Shown here piece after piece: positions 1-11,994 of a stretch of 64,000 nt of DNA. The DNA is from Paguma larvata. Its lineage: Eukaryota > Chordata > Mammalia > Carnivora > Viverridae. How positions within the stretch are numbered: the stretch's first letter is position 1; the number at the start of each line of letters is the position of its first letter. The translations under genes and the position numbers were made by a program. Location of the stretch: NCBI GenBank assembly GCA_030068075.1, contig CM057824.1, forward strand, positions 131,182,414-131,246,413. The letters are read 5' to 3'. The notes beneath the pieces were generated by a model. That model ran no database searches, was not told the DNA's origin, and was given only the letters and a program-made list of their open reading frames with translations.

Positions 1-352
1 CACAAGACCATCATCCAGGAAGACAAGGCGAGAATTCTTGAAATGGTTCTGAAAGAAAAATGTGCACAGGAATTTTCAGGGAGTTTAAAAGGTACAATTC
101 CAGAAGCACCTCTTACAAATTCCATATGGCTTTAACTTCATTTAGGAAGACTTTTCGGTTGACCAAATGTATCTGCTGTCCAACACTAAGGTCTTTCTCA
201 GGACATAGGACTTCGAGTGCTCAATCAAAGAAAATCCTGCCAAGGCAGGACTAGTGGATCACCTCGACTTTGGTTCCAACTGTACAAACTATCTTGGAGT
301 TTTTTCAAGAAAAAAATATATGCCCAACCTTCTACTAACAGATTCTATTTAA
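1..352 (+). pseudogene. possible decayed coding remnant, identity unknown
   Basis: Frame 1 is open from the window edge to a stop at 133-135 (44 codons, beginning HKTIIQEDKARILEMVLKE). Just downstream, frame 2 continues with protein-like composition from 146 to 349, broken only by a TAG at 206-208, and ends at TAA 350-352. Another TAG lies at 143-145. Frame-2 text includes EDFSVDQMYLLSNTKVFLRT and then, after the TAG, a stretch containing DFECSIKENPAKAGLVDHLD. A one-base frame change plus two in-frame stops is what a decayed gene or processed pseudogene would show. I do not recognise the protein. The alternative is chance openness, and no poly-A tail is obvious downstream, so confidence is low. 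Confidence 0.2.
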
Positions 353-355
353 ATT

Positions 356-1130
356 CATCTAGATGGGACTCAGGTATTGTTTCATTTATTTATTACCTTT
401 CTACTGCTGCCCTAACAGATGACCACAAGCAGTGATTTAATACTGTGCAAATCTGTTACTTCACAGTTCTGTAGATCAGAGGGGCCACTATGGCATGACC
501 TGGCTGGTCCCTCTGGTTAGAATTTCATAAGACCAAAAGCAAGGTGTGAACCGGTATATGTTCATACCTGGAGATTTTGGGGATAATTTCTTGCTCGTTC
601 AGATTGTTGGCAGAATTCACTTCTTTGCAAAGGTAGGACTGAGGTCCTTGTGTCCTTGTTGTCTTTAAGCTGTGAGCTATTACCAGAATCCTCTCACATT
701 GCCTAGCTCATGACCCACCAGACAGTCCTTTTCATGTATCAAATCCCTCCGACCAACCCTATGCTTCATCTCTCTTGCCTATTCTTCCACATCCATCTGA
801 CTCTTCTTCCTCTTCAAATCAGAAGGCCCATGTGATTACATTGAACCCACCTGGATAGTTCAAAACCGTCTCCTTATTTTACTTTCCTTCGAATGTCCCA
901 TCATTGCAACATCTAGACTGGTGTTTGATCAAATAACCAGGGGATGGGAAGTTTGTGGTCTGCCTACTACATTTTGTTTTAGGTTCTCTGGGTAATTCTA
1001 TAGTGCAGCCAGGTTAGAAACGCATCGGTAAGAATGGGTCCCTCCTATCCTCCTGATCTCAAACACTTCCATCCTTCCCCAAGAGTCGAGTTTACCCAAT
1101 ATGGACTGAAATTTAAAAATCTCTTGGGGC
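356..1130. other. unannotated sequence
   Basis: I see no gene or clear repeat. The stretch around 820-870 (a GATTACATTGAACCCACCTGG phrase split over two words) resembles one end of a common ancient mammalian repeat that I cannot name securely. Confidence 0.3.
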
Positions 1131-1290
1131 TTCTGGTTTCAGTTGTATTACACTACTACTGCTGTCGTAACAAGTGTTACAAACATAGTGGCTTCCAATA
1201 GCACAAATTTAGTGTCTTACAGTTATGGAGATCAGACATGTTAACTCAGTCTCACTGAGCTAAAGGCAAGTGGCACGACTTATCAATTTC
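1130..1290 (+). repeat. possible ancient mammalian interspersed repeat
   Basis: The phrases GTAACAAGTGTTACAAACATAG, followed by TGGCTTCCAATAGCACAAATT and TCTTACAGTTATGGAGATCAG, read like a degraded copy of the widespread motif in which a 'taacaaa...ccac...agtggctt' head precedes 'cttacagttctggaggtcag'. Similar text recurs near 34.8 kb and 8.1 kb. The family name is not secure from memory. Confidence 0.35.
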
Positions 1291-1759
1291 GTCCATAAAT
1301 TTTACCCAGCTAAATAAGGATGCAAATCAAGAAACAAATTTTATTCAGGAAATTTTTACAAGCTATTTTTTCCAAACAAGGAATTAGCTCATTTGAGCAA
1401 TCAAATCTCCTCAAAAAATAGGCTGTAAACTTGCCCAAAACCTTGCTTATTAAACACCAATTTACATTGCAAGATCCTCAACTCACTGTTTCCATTAGTT
1501 TTAAATTATTACATCATGATCTTTTCCCAAACCCAGTTAATTTTCCTCTTTGAAGGAGGGAAATAATCTAATGAAATCTGAAATACCCACTTTATCTCAG
1601 ATTCCAATAACCTATAAGTGTCCTCCTCTGACCATTCGCATCTGAGACACTGTCAAGACTCTTAGAGTCTCTTTCTGAGGTAGGACCCGTAAACCTTACT
1701 TGACTAACAGATTTTTCTGTTGCTTTTGCGATGGTGTCAACAACCGACACATTTTATAG

Positions 1760-1930
1760 CTTGACATCTTGCACTTATTTTATACACCACAAAGGTAGGA
1801 ATGTTTTATTTTACCACTTAATGAAGCAATGGAGTCTCAGAGAGGGCAACTGATTTGTCCCGTAAGACCCAGGTGAATGATGTGGAATCAGGTTCTAATC
1901 CATGCTTGACTCAAAGTTCTCCAATGTTTT
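1760..1930 (-). repeat. MIR SINE fossil
   Basis: Read on the plus strand this is the reverse complement of a MIR core: 'aaaggtaggaatgttttatttta', then a degraded 'gaagcaatggagtctcagagagggcaac', then 'aagacccaggtgaatga' and 'gaatcaggttctaatcc'. These match in order the anti-sense MIR landmarks (count of bases, 'gaaactgaggc...agagagg', 'cacacag', 'ggattcgaaccc'). It is heavily diverged, consistent with an old mammalian-wide element. Confidence 0.6.
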
Positions 1931-2254
1931 CAGTCATTTCAATGCTCTACTACTTTTTTTCTTCCTATGTTAAGCTTCTTAAAAAACCCACCCACTTCTA
2001 TGCGATAGAATAACTCATCTTTATCTCTCGTTTTCACCATTCTCTGAGTATCCGTCCTACATTTTTAACTGCCTGCAGGACTTTTCCACTTGAATGCGTT
2101 TCCATCATCTGACACCATTTAACTGACACCATTACACTAAACTCTTCTACACCAAAAATGTCATTCTCTGGACTTCATTATTATACAGAAATTTGACAGT
2201 GGTTTTAAAAAATCTTAAGCATACATTTCTTGTCTCCCCATTAACATTGTAAAT

Positions 2255-2345
2255 GTCCTGAGGAAAAAGATCTAGTATGATACTTCTCAATACTGTCCTC
2301 TCTGCTAAGCACAGTGCAGTGTGTGAGGCACTCAGTAAAAGGGAG
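2255..2345 (+). repeat. L2 3'-end fragment (probable)
   Basis: The text 'gtcctgaggaaaaagatct...gctaagcacagtgcagtgtgtgaggcactcagtaaa' follows the L2 3' end, where an 'aggacagggact' block precedes 'agcacagtgcctggcacatagtaggcactcaataaa'. It is short and diverged. Confidence 0.45.
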
Positions 2346-2349
2346 GGCA

Positions 2350-3640
2350 AAGGAGGGTATCTAAATTGAACAGTGAAAAATGATTGAGCTATAAGTCATT
2401 TTAATTACTACATTAAATTAAGTTCAGTGTGACATTTAAAATTACAATTCAATTTGATTCAATGGTCATGAGCTAGCATCATCGGGGGTGCTCAGAAAAA
2501 AAAAACCCAGGGGTACATATAAAAGATAATTATTATACCCTCACCCCTAGGCAAGCTATTCTCAGGTTTCTGGTACCACGCAATGAGTTCTTGAGGTGAT
2601 GCAATGAGTTCTTGAGGTGATGCAAAGGAGGAGAGGGAAAAAGGAAGCAGAAAGATAGAAGCTTCTCTTTGTTATTTTTGCTTTTTCTCAGCTGAAATTG
2701 TCTACAAAGGAAGGACATTTCCATTTTAAAGGATATTTGAAGAGAAAACACTTTTAAAGAAGGAAGAGAAAGTAGAGCACTAGAAAGGGCCGGAAGGATT
2801 AAGACCAGCAGTGCAATCACACAAAGAAGAGTCTAAAATTGCTGAGCTTTCTTCCCTAGAATCACCTCAGTTGACTCCCGTGGAAACGACTTAAGCAAAG
2901 GTGTCCCTCCATTATCCAAGCTTGCAACTTCCTCTCTAAGGACAGACAGCAACGAATACAACAAACATGATGTACAAGGGAGAGCAACACTTGTCAAACA
3001 CCGGGGGTCTGTATCCAAGTCCCAGCATTAGTGATGAGGGAAATCAGGAAATCAAATGTAAAGATTTTCTCCCTGTGATTGACTCCTAGATAAGCTTGAG
3101 CCATTAACTATTAGGTCAGGAATAAGTCTCATGATGCAGCACTCATTTTCATTTAATTTGACTTCATAAAATCTTAGTAAATGTTATATGCTATATACAC
3201 TATCAATATTGTGGGCACACAAGGGAAGTTAATGCATAGCGTTTGTCCTTATGGAGATGCATTTGTCTGTAGATATACGCCTTTAGTGCTATGTGGGAGT
3301 TCTATATTTCCCTATTCCATTCTCCGATCCATGCTCCTGGATGATCTCATACTTTGCACCCTCTTAGCAAACTTTCCAAAGCTCTCCTACCGTCCTTCTT
3401 TCACAGAAGATAATCTTACTTCCTGAGAGAATATGAGCAAACTGAAGAGAACATCCACGTGTTCTGACCCCCAAATTCACCCAGCTGCTCACAGGGTGAA
3501 TACACTAGGTTTAAATAGCACCTGCTCAGTGAGCATTCCCAAATACTTAACACTAGCCCTAATGTTTCCCCTGAAGTCCAGACTAATACATCTGGAAGCC
3601 TACTCACCATACACAGTTGGATGTGCAAGAGGCATTCAAA
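2350..3640. other. unannotated sequence with one tandem duplication
   Basis: No gene is supported. The small ORFs here have no recognisable motif. The only structure I see is the 21-bp duplication listed separately. Confidence 0.4.
2580..2621. repeat. 21-bp perfect tandem duplication
   Basis: The unit GCAATGAGTTCTTGAGGTGAT occurs twice head to tail (2580-2600 and 2601-2621) with no mismatch, then a third start, GCAA. Perfect identity suggests a recent slippage or a polymorphic minisatellite seed. Confidence 0.9.
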
Positions 3641-3990
3641 TGTAAGTGTATCCAAAAAACCTTCCAGTCCCCATCCTGAAAAGGGAAGACGTAGTTTTGT
3701 TCCTCCAACTCCTTATGTTCTAAACCTTGCATTTATCCTTGATCTCTCTTTTTATGTGACGTCACACCTCTTGCCCATCAGCAAATCCTATCTAATCTAC
3801 CTTTGAAACATGTCCAGAATCTTATCACGTCTTGCTGTTCATCCATACAACCCAGGCCTACCACACCATCATCCCATGTGTATTACTGCGGTAGATCCTA
3901 ACTGCTCTCCCTACCGGGCTCTCTGTGTCACTATATTTTTGTGAGAACACAAAATTTAGAATGTTGAATTCAAACAGACTTTTCGAATGT
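3640..3990 (+). repeat. possible ancient mammalian repeat
   Basis: The pattern 'cccatcagcaaatcctatctaatctacctttgaaacatgtccagaatctt', then 'accatcatccca' and 'tattactgc', resembles a repeat phrase common in mammalian genomes ('catcagcaaatcctgttggctctacc...tccagaatc...accatcatc...ttactgcaat'). I cannot assign the family name with certainty. Confidence 0.35.
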
Positions 3991-5640
3991 TCGGAAAGTA
4001 AAATTGTCAATGTGGGAAGCTAGAATGTGTTTTATTTACGAGTTGGCTGCACCGATGTATACATCTTACATATTGGACATGAAATTCTTGAGCCCCGCTT
4101 GTATTCTTGCACCCATATGCATCTCCATTCCTGTATTCCCTTTCCTCCTATGCTTGCTTATCTTTGTTCTCTACAAAAATACTGTCGGCTAGCTGTTCAT
4201 AGTCTGTCGCATCCCACTTGAATGAGAGCCCTATGCAAACATAGACTTGATCTCAACTGGTAATATTCAGCCCTTGGAATGAGGCCTGCTGAAGAGTGGA
4301 GCCACCATAGCTACAAGTTGAACAAATGAAAACTATTTCAGAGTTCGGTATCTCCTCTCTCTGTGTCTAGAATTTCTATTTTTCTCCTTGATGTAAATTT
4401 GCCTCAACCCCAGTAGAACACCAAATATGGTCATTTTTTCTGGAGTTAAAAAGATAACTAATACAAGTTTATGAGTAATAAAATAAGTGAAATTTTATGA
4501 CAGGATGAGGCTCTCTAATGTTTTCCATCGAAGCCCTCAATGATTTGATACCATGTGACTTTTAGTCTCAGGGTCATGTGCGAGTACACACAAACACACA
4601 CACAGAGAATATTATAAATTCGTCTTCATCTCCTGAATCTCAAATTCTTTATGTGACTTTTAAGTATCAGTGACCTACTTTTCCCACCTCACAAGTTTTA
4701 GTTAAATAGCTCACAATCCTGGGACACATACTCTTTTAGCTCAAGGATGTGAACAAGAGTACATTGTAAAGAAATCTAAATCACAATCCTACAAGTGCCT
4801 GTGCTAATGTGACCCTCATTCTGTCTTTATCTTCTCACTGGTATAGAAACATATAACTTAAAAAAAATTAAGCCTATATTTAATGCCTACCCTAGGTATT
4901 AATTTTCAGTCATTTTCAATATAAATTGTTATCTTTTGGTTTATATCACTAGTGGGATGAATTTATTTTAAAATATGATTTACAAGTATAAATCATTTTT
5001 CAAAAGACATCATGTGTTATGGGATAGTATTGTAGATATTAACCAGTATTGTGCTACATATACTGTTCTCTTTTCCCCAGTCCTCATTCATTCAACAGTA
5101 TTGTTAGTTTCCTTGCAAGTCTAGAGACTTTACCCCATATATGCTACACATGTTTGAAAATTAAGTGCCCACTGTACAATATGGAACAAATTTCTCTGTA
5201 ATATTATGATAGCGTTGTCATTTCCAGCTTTGCAAATTTGATTAACTTTTGGCATTTCTACAGTTACAGTTCAACTTATTCTTAGGAATGTAACAGAGTA
5301 AGATTAATTTTAATTTTCCCAATGAATGCCTGATGTTCATTCCTCAGTGATGTGAATAGTGAACATATTTTCCAAGGTCTAGGGGGGTTGTAATGTTATT
5401 GACATACATGTAGATTTTAATACGCTTATCCTGTTTCATTTATGTTGGCAGTTTCTTCAAGTGGCAAGATATATACTTTTCAAGATACCTGATTTTCTTT
5501 CCTATTCTCATGTTCAATAAAGACTAAATCAGGTAATCTAGACTATGACTTAACTGCACTGCTGAACTAGAGATAAATTTTGGTCATCTGTCTAATCTGG
5601 CAGAATGCTGAATTATTCCCAGTTAGGTTTAATAAACTCC
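3991..5640. other. unannotated AT-rich sequence
   Basis: No gene or confident repeat. A short CA run lies at about 4588-4606. Confidence 0.4.
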
Positions 5641-5643
5641 TCG

Positions 5644-5655
5644 GGTGTGTGTGTC

Positions 5656-5728
<73 letters not shown>
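5644..5728. repeat. compound (GT)n(GA)n microsatellite
   Basis: A GT run with one CT interruption (about 5644-5670) passes directly into a long GA run (about 5670-5728), interrupted by a few ACA/AAA units. The purine-rich half is about 58 bases and could adopt H-DNA. Confidence 0.95.
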
Positions 5729-5729
<1 letters not shown>

Positions 5730-6380
5730 TCTAAGCTCAATATACTTAATACAATTTTTGGATTAAAAGGGGCCTTTTTAAAAAATCATTTTGTTATAAT
5801 TAAAATTTTCTTGCTCACAAATGCAATGTGGAATACAAATTAAGCTTTTTTGTAAATCTAGTATCTATTGTATCTGTAGGCTAGTGTCTCTAGCATGAGT
5901 GTCAAATATGAAATGTAGCATAATACCCTCTGTTAGTAGAGCATAGACTTTGAATTCTTTTCAAAGAAAAGTTTGATGGTTGGCATGAAATCATTCATAT
6001 TATCTTGGCCTAGCTACCAAGAAGCAACAAACACTTATTCATAAAATGTTTGGTTGACATTAGTGTTGCAGTTAGAGGACAGGATAGGGTGATGCTAATT
6101 GACCCACATGAGAATTGGATTCAAGAACTTAGTTGCAGTAAGTGCCAAGGCGTCACTTACTTAATTAACTAGCTATTCTCTTGATATTACTCAAAATCTG
6201 CATGCATTGCCAATCACGGCTCAGATGCTGCCTCACCTACCTTCGACCTTCAGCAGGGGCATGTCCTCAAAAGGTGTTTTAGGCTTTATTATAATATGTA
6301 CAACATAAATAAATGTAAATTTATAAATGTGTTTGTGCAAAGTACTTTGAGTAAATAGCCTTAAAGATGTTTTCTAGGGG
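5730..6380. other. unannotated sequence
   Basis: I see nothing assignable in this AT-rich stretch. Confidence 0.4.
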
Positions 6381-6383
6381 GAC

Positions 6384-6676
6384 TTACATGGTGAGAGCCC
6401 CCAGAAGAAGTCCAATTTGCAGAATCTGTGATTTCAGACATGTCTGCAGAGGTTTTAGTGCATTAAAGTCATCAATGTGCTTGAGAAGGCAACAGAATTC
6501 GTGGGAATCATGTGGCCAGTCTCGTTGAGACTGATTGTCAACCCTTAAGGCCAAGACACTCAGGAAGACATGGACAGTAAGGACCTCCTCTAATACCCTG
6601 GACAGTGAACTGAATTTGGAGGGAATCCCCTCTCTTCTTTTCGACACCAAAACCAGAAGAAAGATAGAGGCTGTTT
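6384..6676 (-). other. exon-like open reading frame, function unknown
   Basis: On the minus strand one frame is open from a stop near 6676 to the TAA at 6384-6386, about 96 codons, in a locally GC-richer patch. There is no ATG at its head, so it is not a complete gene by itself. The translation is not repetitive and includes KFSSLSRVLEEVLTVHVFLS and DSHEFCCLLKHIDDF. At its 3' end the minus strand reads CTCACCAT followed by GTAAGTCC, a consensus 5' splice site. A pyrimidine-rich run (CTATCTTTCTTCTGG) precedes the first part of the frame. I do not recognise the protein. It may be an exon of a protein-coding or lncRNA gene, a gene relic, or chance. Confidence 0.2.
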
Positions 6677-7784
6677 ATGAAGGCCAAGAGAGGATCTTAG
6701 TGTAGTGCTGAGAAATATTAGTTAAATGATCTTTCAATCCACGCTACCAAGATAACTTTTAAGAAATTCCTCAGGAGGAGGAATGTGTAATGAACTGAAT
6801 GTGTAAATGAAATAAAATAAATGCAGTATTTGTGGGTAATGTAAATAATGACATGACAAAGTTCTTTGGGTTTTATATACTTGTTTTTGGTAAATAACTA
6901 TTATCTTCATTGCTGGTTCATTTTTACAGAAATATTGCCGTTATGCTCTTTGCTCTCTCACGTAAACCATCACAGAATGTAGCTAAATGAAAAAGCTTTT
7001 CTAATTGTAAATGCAAATTTAAGAATGTGATGCATTTAATGTAACACTCTTTAATAACATTTTGATTATAGCACATTCTTTAGTGTTGATCATGCATAAT
7101 TATATAAATATAGTTACACACATACAGCAGTATCATGTATGACAGAAATTTAGTAGTAAAAATGAAAATGGATTATAAGCAAATAAGTGTTATTGAAATG
7201 CATTAGTAATAAAATTGATTAAAAAGTCTCTTGGGGTGGGGGAAAAATCCCTCTGCTACTATATAGTCCAGATAAAACTGATTAAAATCAAAATACTTAC
7301 AGATGATCTAGTTAGTTAGTGCTGTAATCTTTTGCATGTATATGAAAATCCACCTATAGAAATTGAAGTCAAAGATTCTTTTTTTGTTAAAGATTTCATA
7401 CTGAATAAAATTTAATCCTATATCTTTTTTAATATATAGATTAATTTAATGGTTATTTGAAATATGTTCATTTGCATCTTAACTATGGACAACTTAGTTT
7501 CTCCTATAAGTGTATTTATTGATATGAATTATAGAATCACAAAATATTTTATAGAGTGAAAATTATGATTTGTTTATTAATTAAATCTTGTCTGTTTTAC
7601 AGTATCTGTTGGAAGTAGTAGTAATTATTGTCTTCTATCTCTCTTTTTACTTTAACAGGAGATTATTTTTGCTATGTTATGATAGCTATGATATCAGTTT
7701 ACGTTTGCCTGGCTCATCTTACTGAAATGGGGTAGAGTTGTCTCTATTGAATGCCCTGGTCCAGCCAATTTGTCCCTGACAAGT

Positions 7785-7821
7785 TAGCTGATCTAGAAAG
7801 TACTTCTTTCTAGGTCAGCTA
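7785..7821. repeat. 16-bp-arm inverted repeat (hairpin)
   Basis: Left arm TAGCTGATCTAGAAAG (7785-7800), loop TACTT, right arm CTTTCTAGGTCAGCTA (7806-7821). The arms pair at 15 of 16 positions, and the exception would be a G-U pair in RNA. It is too short for a typical pre-miRNA and its origin is unknown. Confidence 0.85.
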
Positions 7822-7830
7822 TGGGGACCG

Positions 7831-7850
7831 TCAACGGGAGTCAACGGGAG
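7831..7850. repeat. perfect tandem decamer TCAACGGGAG x2
   Basis: The 10-mer TCAACGGGAG is repeated exactly at 7831-7840 and 7841-7850, ten bases after the hairpin. Each unit holds a CpG, which is uncommon in this region. Confidence 0.9.
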
Positions 7851-8049
7851 TTTTTTAAGAGATTTACCAATTTTGTAGTTTTTTTTTTCTTGATGTATTA
7901 TCAGTATCTATTTTTCTTTTCATGATGAAATAATCAATGATAAGCAAAAATTTTGAATTGTTCATGTAAACGCATCTTGATTAAAGAACAGCTTATAATC
8001 AGTCGTTCAGTTAGGGTTAGGAGCAGCTATTAAGTGTTCAAATTATTTA

Positions 8050-8430
8050 TTGAGGTATAACACATGTAGAACTTACTGGCTTGAATAACCACCATTTCCC
8101 TATGATTGCTCATTTTCTACATTTTGAATTAGAACCAGACACAGAGGGAATGGCTTGTTTCTAATGGAAAGACTCCAATGATTTGGGAAAAATTGATTAT
8201 CTGGAGGCTTCTTTGCTCACACGTCTGATGCCTGAGTGGGATAATTCCATGGCTGGGATCAGCAAGGAAGATAGATTAAAGCACCTACAGATGCCTGTCT
8301 TTGAGGCTTGAACTTCTCCCAGAACAGAAATTTCTATTATAAGAGCATACATCTCAAGAGAGACCATTCAGAGACTAAGTGAAGTAAGATAAACAAGTGG
8401 TAGTTGCATGACCTGTTAAACAGGACTCAG
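8050..8430 (+). repeat. possible ancient interspersed repeat
   Basis: Degraded phrases such as 'ggcttctttgctcacacgtctgatgcctgagtggga' and 'ccatggctgggatcagcaagg' resemble the same ancient repeat hinted at near 34.8-35.2 kb. Boundaries and family are not certain. Confidence 0.3.
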
Positions 8431-8439
8431 AAGTGTTCA

Positions 8440-11400
8440 GCACCACTTCCTATTCTCTATCGGTTGAGGTTGGCACAAGCCCACACAGATTTTAGAGCAC
8501 AGTAGATAGAAATACGACTCTTTATAGAATGAATATCAAAAATGTGGAGCCATGTTTGAAAACTGCACTGGGTCTGATGAGAGTAGTGAGAGAGTAAACC
8601 ACAGGTAGTTCCTTAAACAGACCAGAGTCTGAAGGAGTGTCCTAGCTAGCATATTTAATCTAGATAGCCTACATCTAGGAAAAAAGTTATATGATAGGGT
8701 TGAGATGCAAGTAAAAAGGTGTCAAAGAAAGAGGTAATAAAGGAAAATTCTCCATTTTGGGTTTTATTTATATCCAAGTAGCATATTGGAAAAAACCCTG
8801 GAAGTATTTGCTTTACTATATATGATACTATATATGACAGCATCATAGTGATCCCCCTTTTTTTTTAACCCAAGCATATATGTTCTTCTAGCAATTTTTT
8901 AATGTTTTATTTTTATTTGGAAGCTTCCCAGGCAATTGCTAAGTTAAAAGGGAGTGAAAGCACATATCTATACATTTACTGTAAAAAATAAAATAACAAA
9001 TGGATGAATACAGACATGTGCATACCTACCTACCTACACACATACATATATACATATATTAAGATTGGTCTTTTAAACTTTATATAATGCATTCAGAAAA
9101 TATTTTTCTTTCGAATTCAAGAGAAATTTTAGTTCCTTATTTCACTTAGAATAATTCAAAATCAAGCATCATAGAGATACTATAAGCATAGTACTCCCTT
9201 ATATACATTGGGAAAAGTAAAAATCTATAACATTGATATCAAACAATTAATATAATAAAAAAACAAGTTCAAACATGCTGATAAATACTCAGCTTTTCAA
9301 TGGAATAGGTTAATGTGCTAGTAAGGGTCTTTTACAAATAGGTAGAAAATGAAAGCTATGAGCAGTAAAAAACAACGTTGATTTTTTTAATCTAGTAATA
9401 TTAAGCACTTTCATCATTACACTTTCAGGCTCTAAGTGATAACTTTACTGCATACGAGTACTTACTGGTGCAAAGAATTTCAGGAAAATTTTGAAGATGA
9501 CATATCTCATGGATTGTGCATCAGAGATGTTGATTATGCTCAATTATTTTCGATGAATGCAAGATTCAGGTTCACAAGCATAAGAGAAAGAGATTGGTCC
9601 CAGTGTACAAAAGGGAGTGTTGTGCTCATTTGGGATGATTAAACTTGGTGAATAAAATATACTCAGCACGTAGTGGATGCTCAAAAAACTATTAATTTCT
9701 TCATTACATGTCATTATTTAGGCTTACTATAATTTATTTACATTCCCTTAAATTTGTATTATTAAAAATTTTGCTGTCAAAGCTTTAGAGCTCATAATTG
9801 ACCTTCTCAACTATCATTAATTCTGTCTTCAAGGATTTATGAAATTCAAATCAGCATTATAATTCTCTGAAAAATTTGATTTTCTTGCTACCTTCCCTTT
9901 ATGTTTACCCATAATTGATCTTTCTTTCTTGACAGCATTTTGGGGACATTGAGTGGCATCTGAAGGCAGTCATGACAGCATCTGGAGGAGATTTACTGCA
10001 CTTAACCTGTCAGAGATTCGTCCTTAGAATTAAAGAGGAACAGGATATCTTTAGAGCTCGGGTCTCATGCTTAGTTACATTCAAAATATCTTGTAAAATT
10101 AGTTTCAATGTCAGCATACTAATGCCTGTGTCAGCTTTTTAAAAAAGAGTGGCAATGATATACAGCCACCTAACTGACTGGAGACTATAAAATAGATGGA
10201 GTGGTCAGGTTTAATCCTAAGTAACCTTTTATCCAATGACAGTAATTACTTATTTGAACCTTTAATTCATTTAAATTTGCTTGAACTTTCAAGTGACTAC
10301 CCACATATTTTCCCTTTTGACAGATAAAATTAAATGACTAATATGTAGAACAACCTACCTAGTGCTATGGTGTGATTGACAGTTAAAAAAATCATAAAGC
10401 ACCTTTTACTTTTCCAACTTTGAAAAGCTGAATCGTTAATAAGATCAATTTATATTTGTTACTTTCTTACACAAATTTCACAGAAATGCCCTCTCTCTAA
10501 AAATTCAGGATCTACGAATGATATTCCAGAAGATTCTGGAAAACATGAATATTTCTTCCATATATGCTCTATGCTTGTGCGAAGTTCAAAATCTCCATCA
10601 TATTTTCAAGTTTCTGACTTTGGTAAAGTTACGTGATGGTCACTGCTTTACATGGGATTTAAAGCATTTGTGGAACAAACAGCAAAATGACCCTGCCAAA
10701 AACATACTGTAAATGTTTTGCTCCAGTGAAAGAATCTAATATAAATCTCTTCTCAATTACACCCTCCCCCCAAATATACCATTCTCTAACTCACTTGCAT
10801 CTCCCAAAATTGTTGGCTGTGTTTATTGAGCTGAAATTCTTTGAAATAGTTTGCTTTAAGTGCGCTGCTGAGCAGAAGTTGTATAGAAAGTTTTGTACTT
10901 GTGTTATTTCTGCTTCAGGGGTTAACAAGTCACTGCTTGGTCAGGCACTCTGTGGAGAACTTGGGAATACCCACTTTGTCCTTTAACAGCCTTACCTTGA
11001 CATGTGATGGGGCAACCACATTTCCCTTCAGAGTCAATGCTAAGAAAGCTAGGATAATTGCACTATATTTGAGAACTTTCTGTTAGTTGATATGGGAGTG
11101 TTTATAACTTGTGAAACTTCCTTATGGTCCCATTGAACTACCTGAACACACTGCACTGCTATTGATGTCCTCCCATTGCCTAAAATCTACTTCTGTATTA
11201 CCCTGGAAATTTCTCCTTAACTTCACTCCGGTGATATTACTGTTATGGTCTTTCCAAGGGTATCAATTCAAATTCCTATAATTTAGAGTCAGTGGTCATC
11301 CAGATACAGCACTGGGGACTCAAGGCAGGTTCACTAAAAAACAAATTAAATTATAAATGATGAAGTCTACAATTAGCCTCTTACTTTTATTTTGTAGTTA

Positions 11401-11980
11401 TTACTGGTTACCACTTTTTCCTAATTCTGACATGAATTCTAGGTGGTTCTCTGATGTCATCAGCTATAAGAATAAATGAATAAATGAAAATTATTGAGAT
11501 CTACCTCAAGTTCCTAATTCAATGGTTCTTGGGTGCAGTCCAGGAATCAGCATATTTAATAACTTCTCTCTAACTATTCTGTGTCTAGTTTCCCAAAGAC
11601 CTTGATTTGAGAAAAATTATTTTAGAATTTAAGTTGGTTCCCTTACCCAAGTTAATGTCTCTTTTCCCTATTCTTTATGTGAATTGTGATCAGTGGAGAT
11701 ATTTAAACAATTTTATACAATTATAGACAAAAATGAAGGCATACTTTTAAATCTGAAGATTCTTGCTTTCATATGTAAACGTTAGTGAGCATAAGGTTAT
11801 CAGTTTATTTTGCATTTTCTGTACTCTTGGTATTTTTCTCTCATGGGTATTCCAATTGATTGTCATTTAGAATCAGAGGACATTGAACTTTATATTGGAC
11901 ATTATATTACTTTATATTGAAGTAACTCACTTCACAGATGAAGAACCTATGTATATTTGGAAAATATATGTCTTTTGCTT
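8440..11980. other. unannotated AT-rich sequence
   Basis: No supported gene. A short ACCT/ACAT tract lies near 9022-9058. The ORFs at 9436-9642, 10518-10712 and 10687-10986 have no recognisable domain and no splice or promoter context that I can see. Confidence 0.4.
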
Positions 11981-11994
11981 TAAAAGTAATGACA

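Larger units (their letters stand above)
6680..8040. other. unannotated AT-rich sequence
   Basis: No gene or confident repeat apart from the hairpin and decamer repeat at 7785-7850. Confidence 0.4.
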
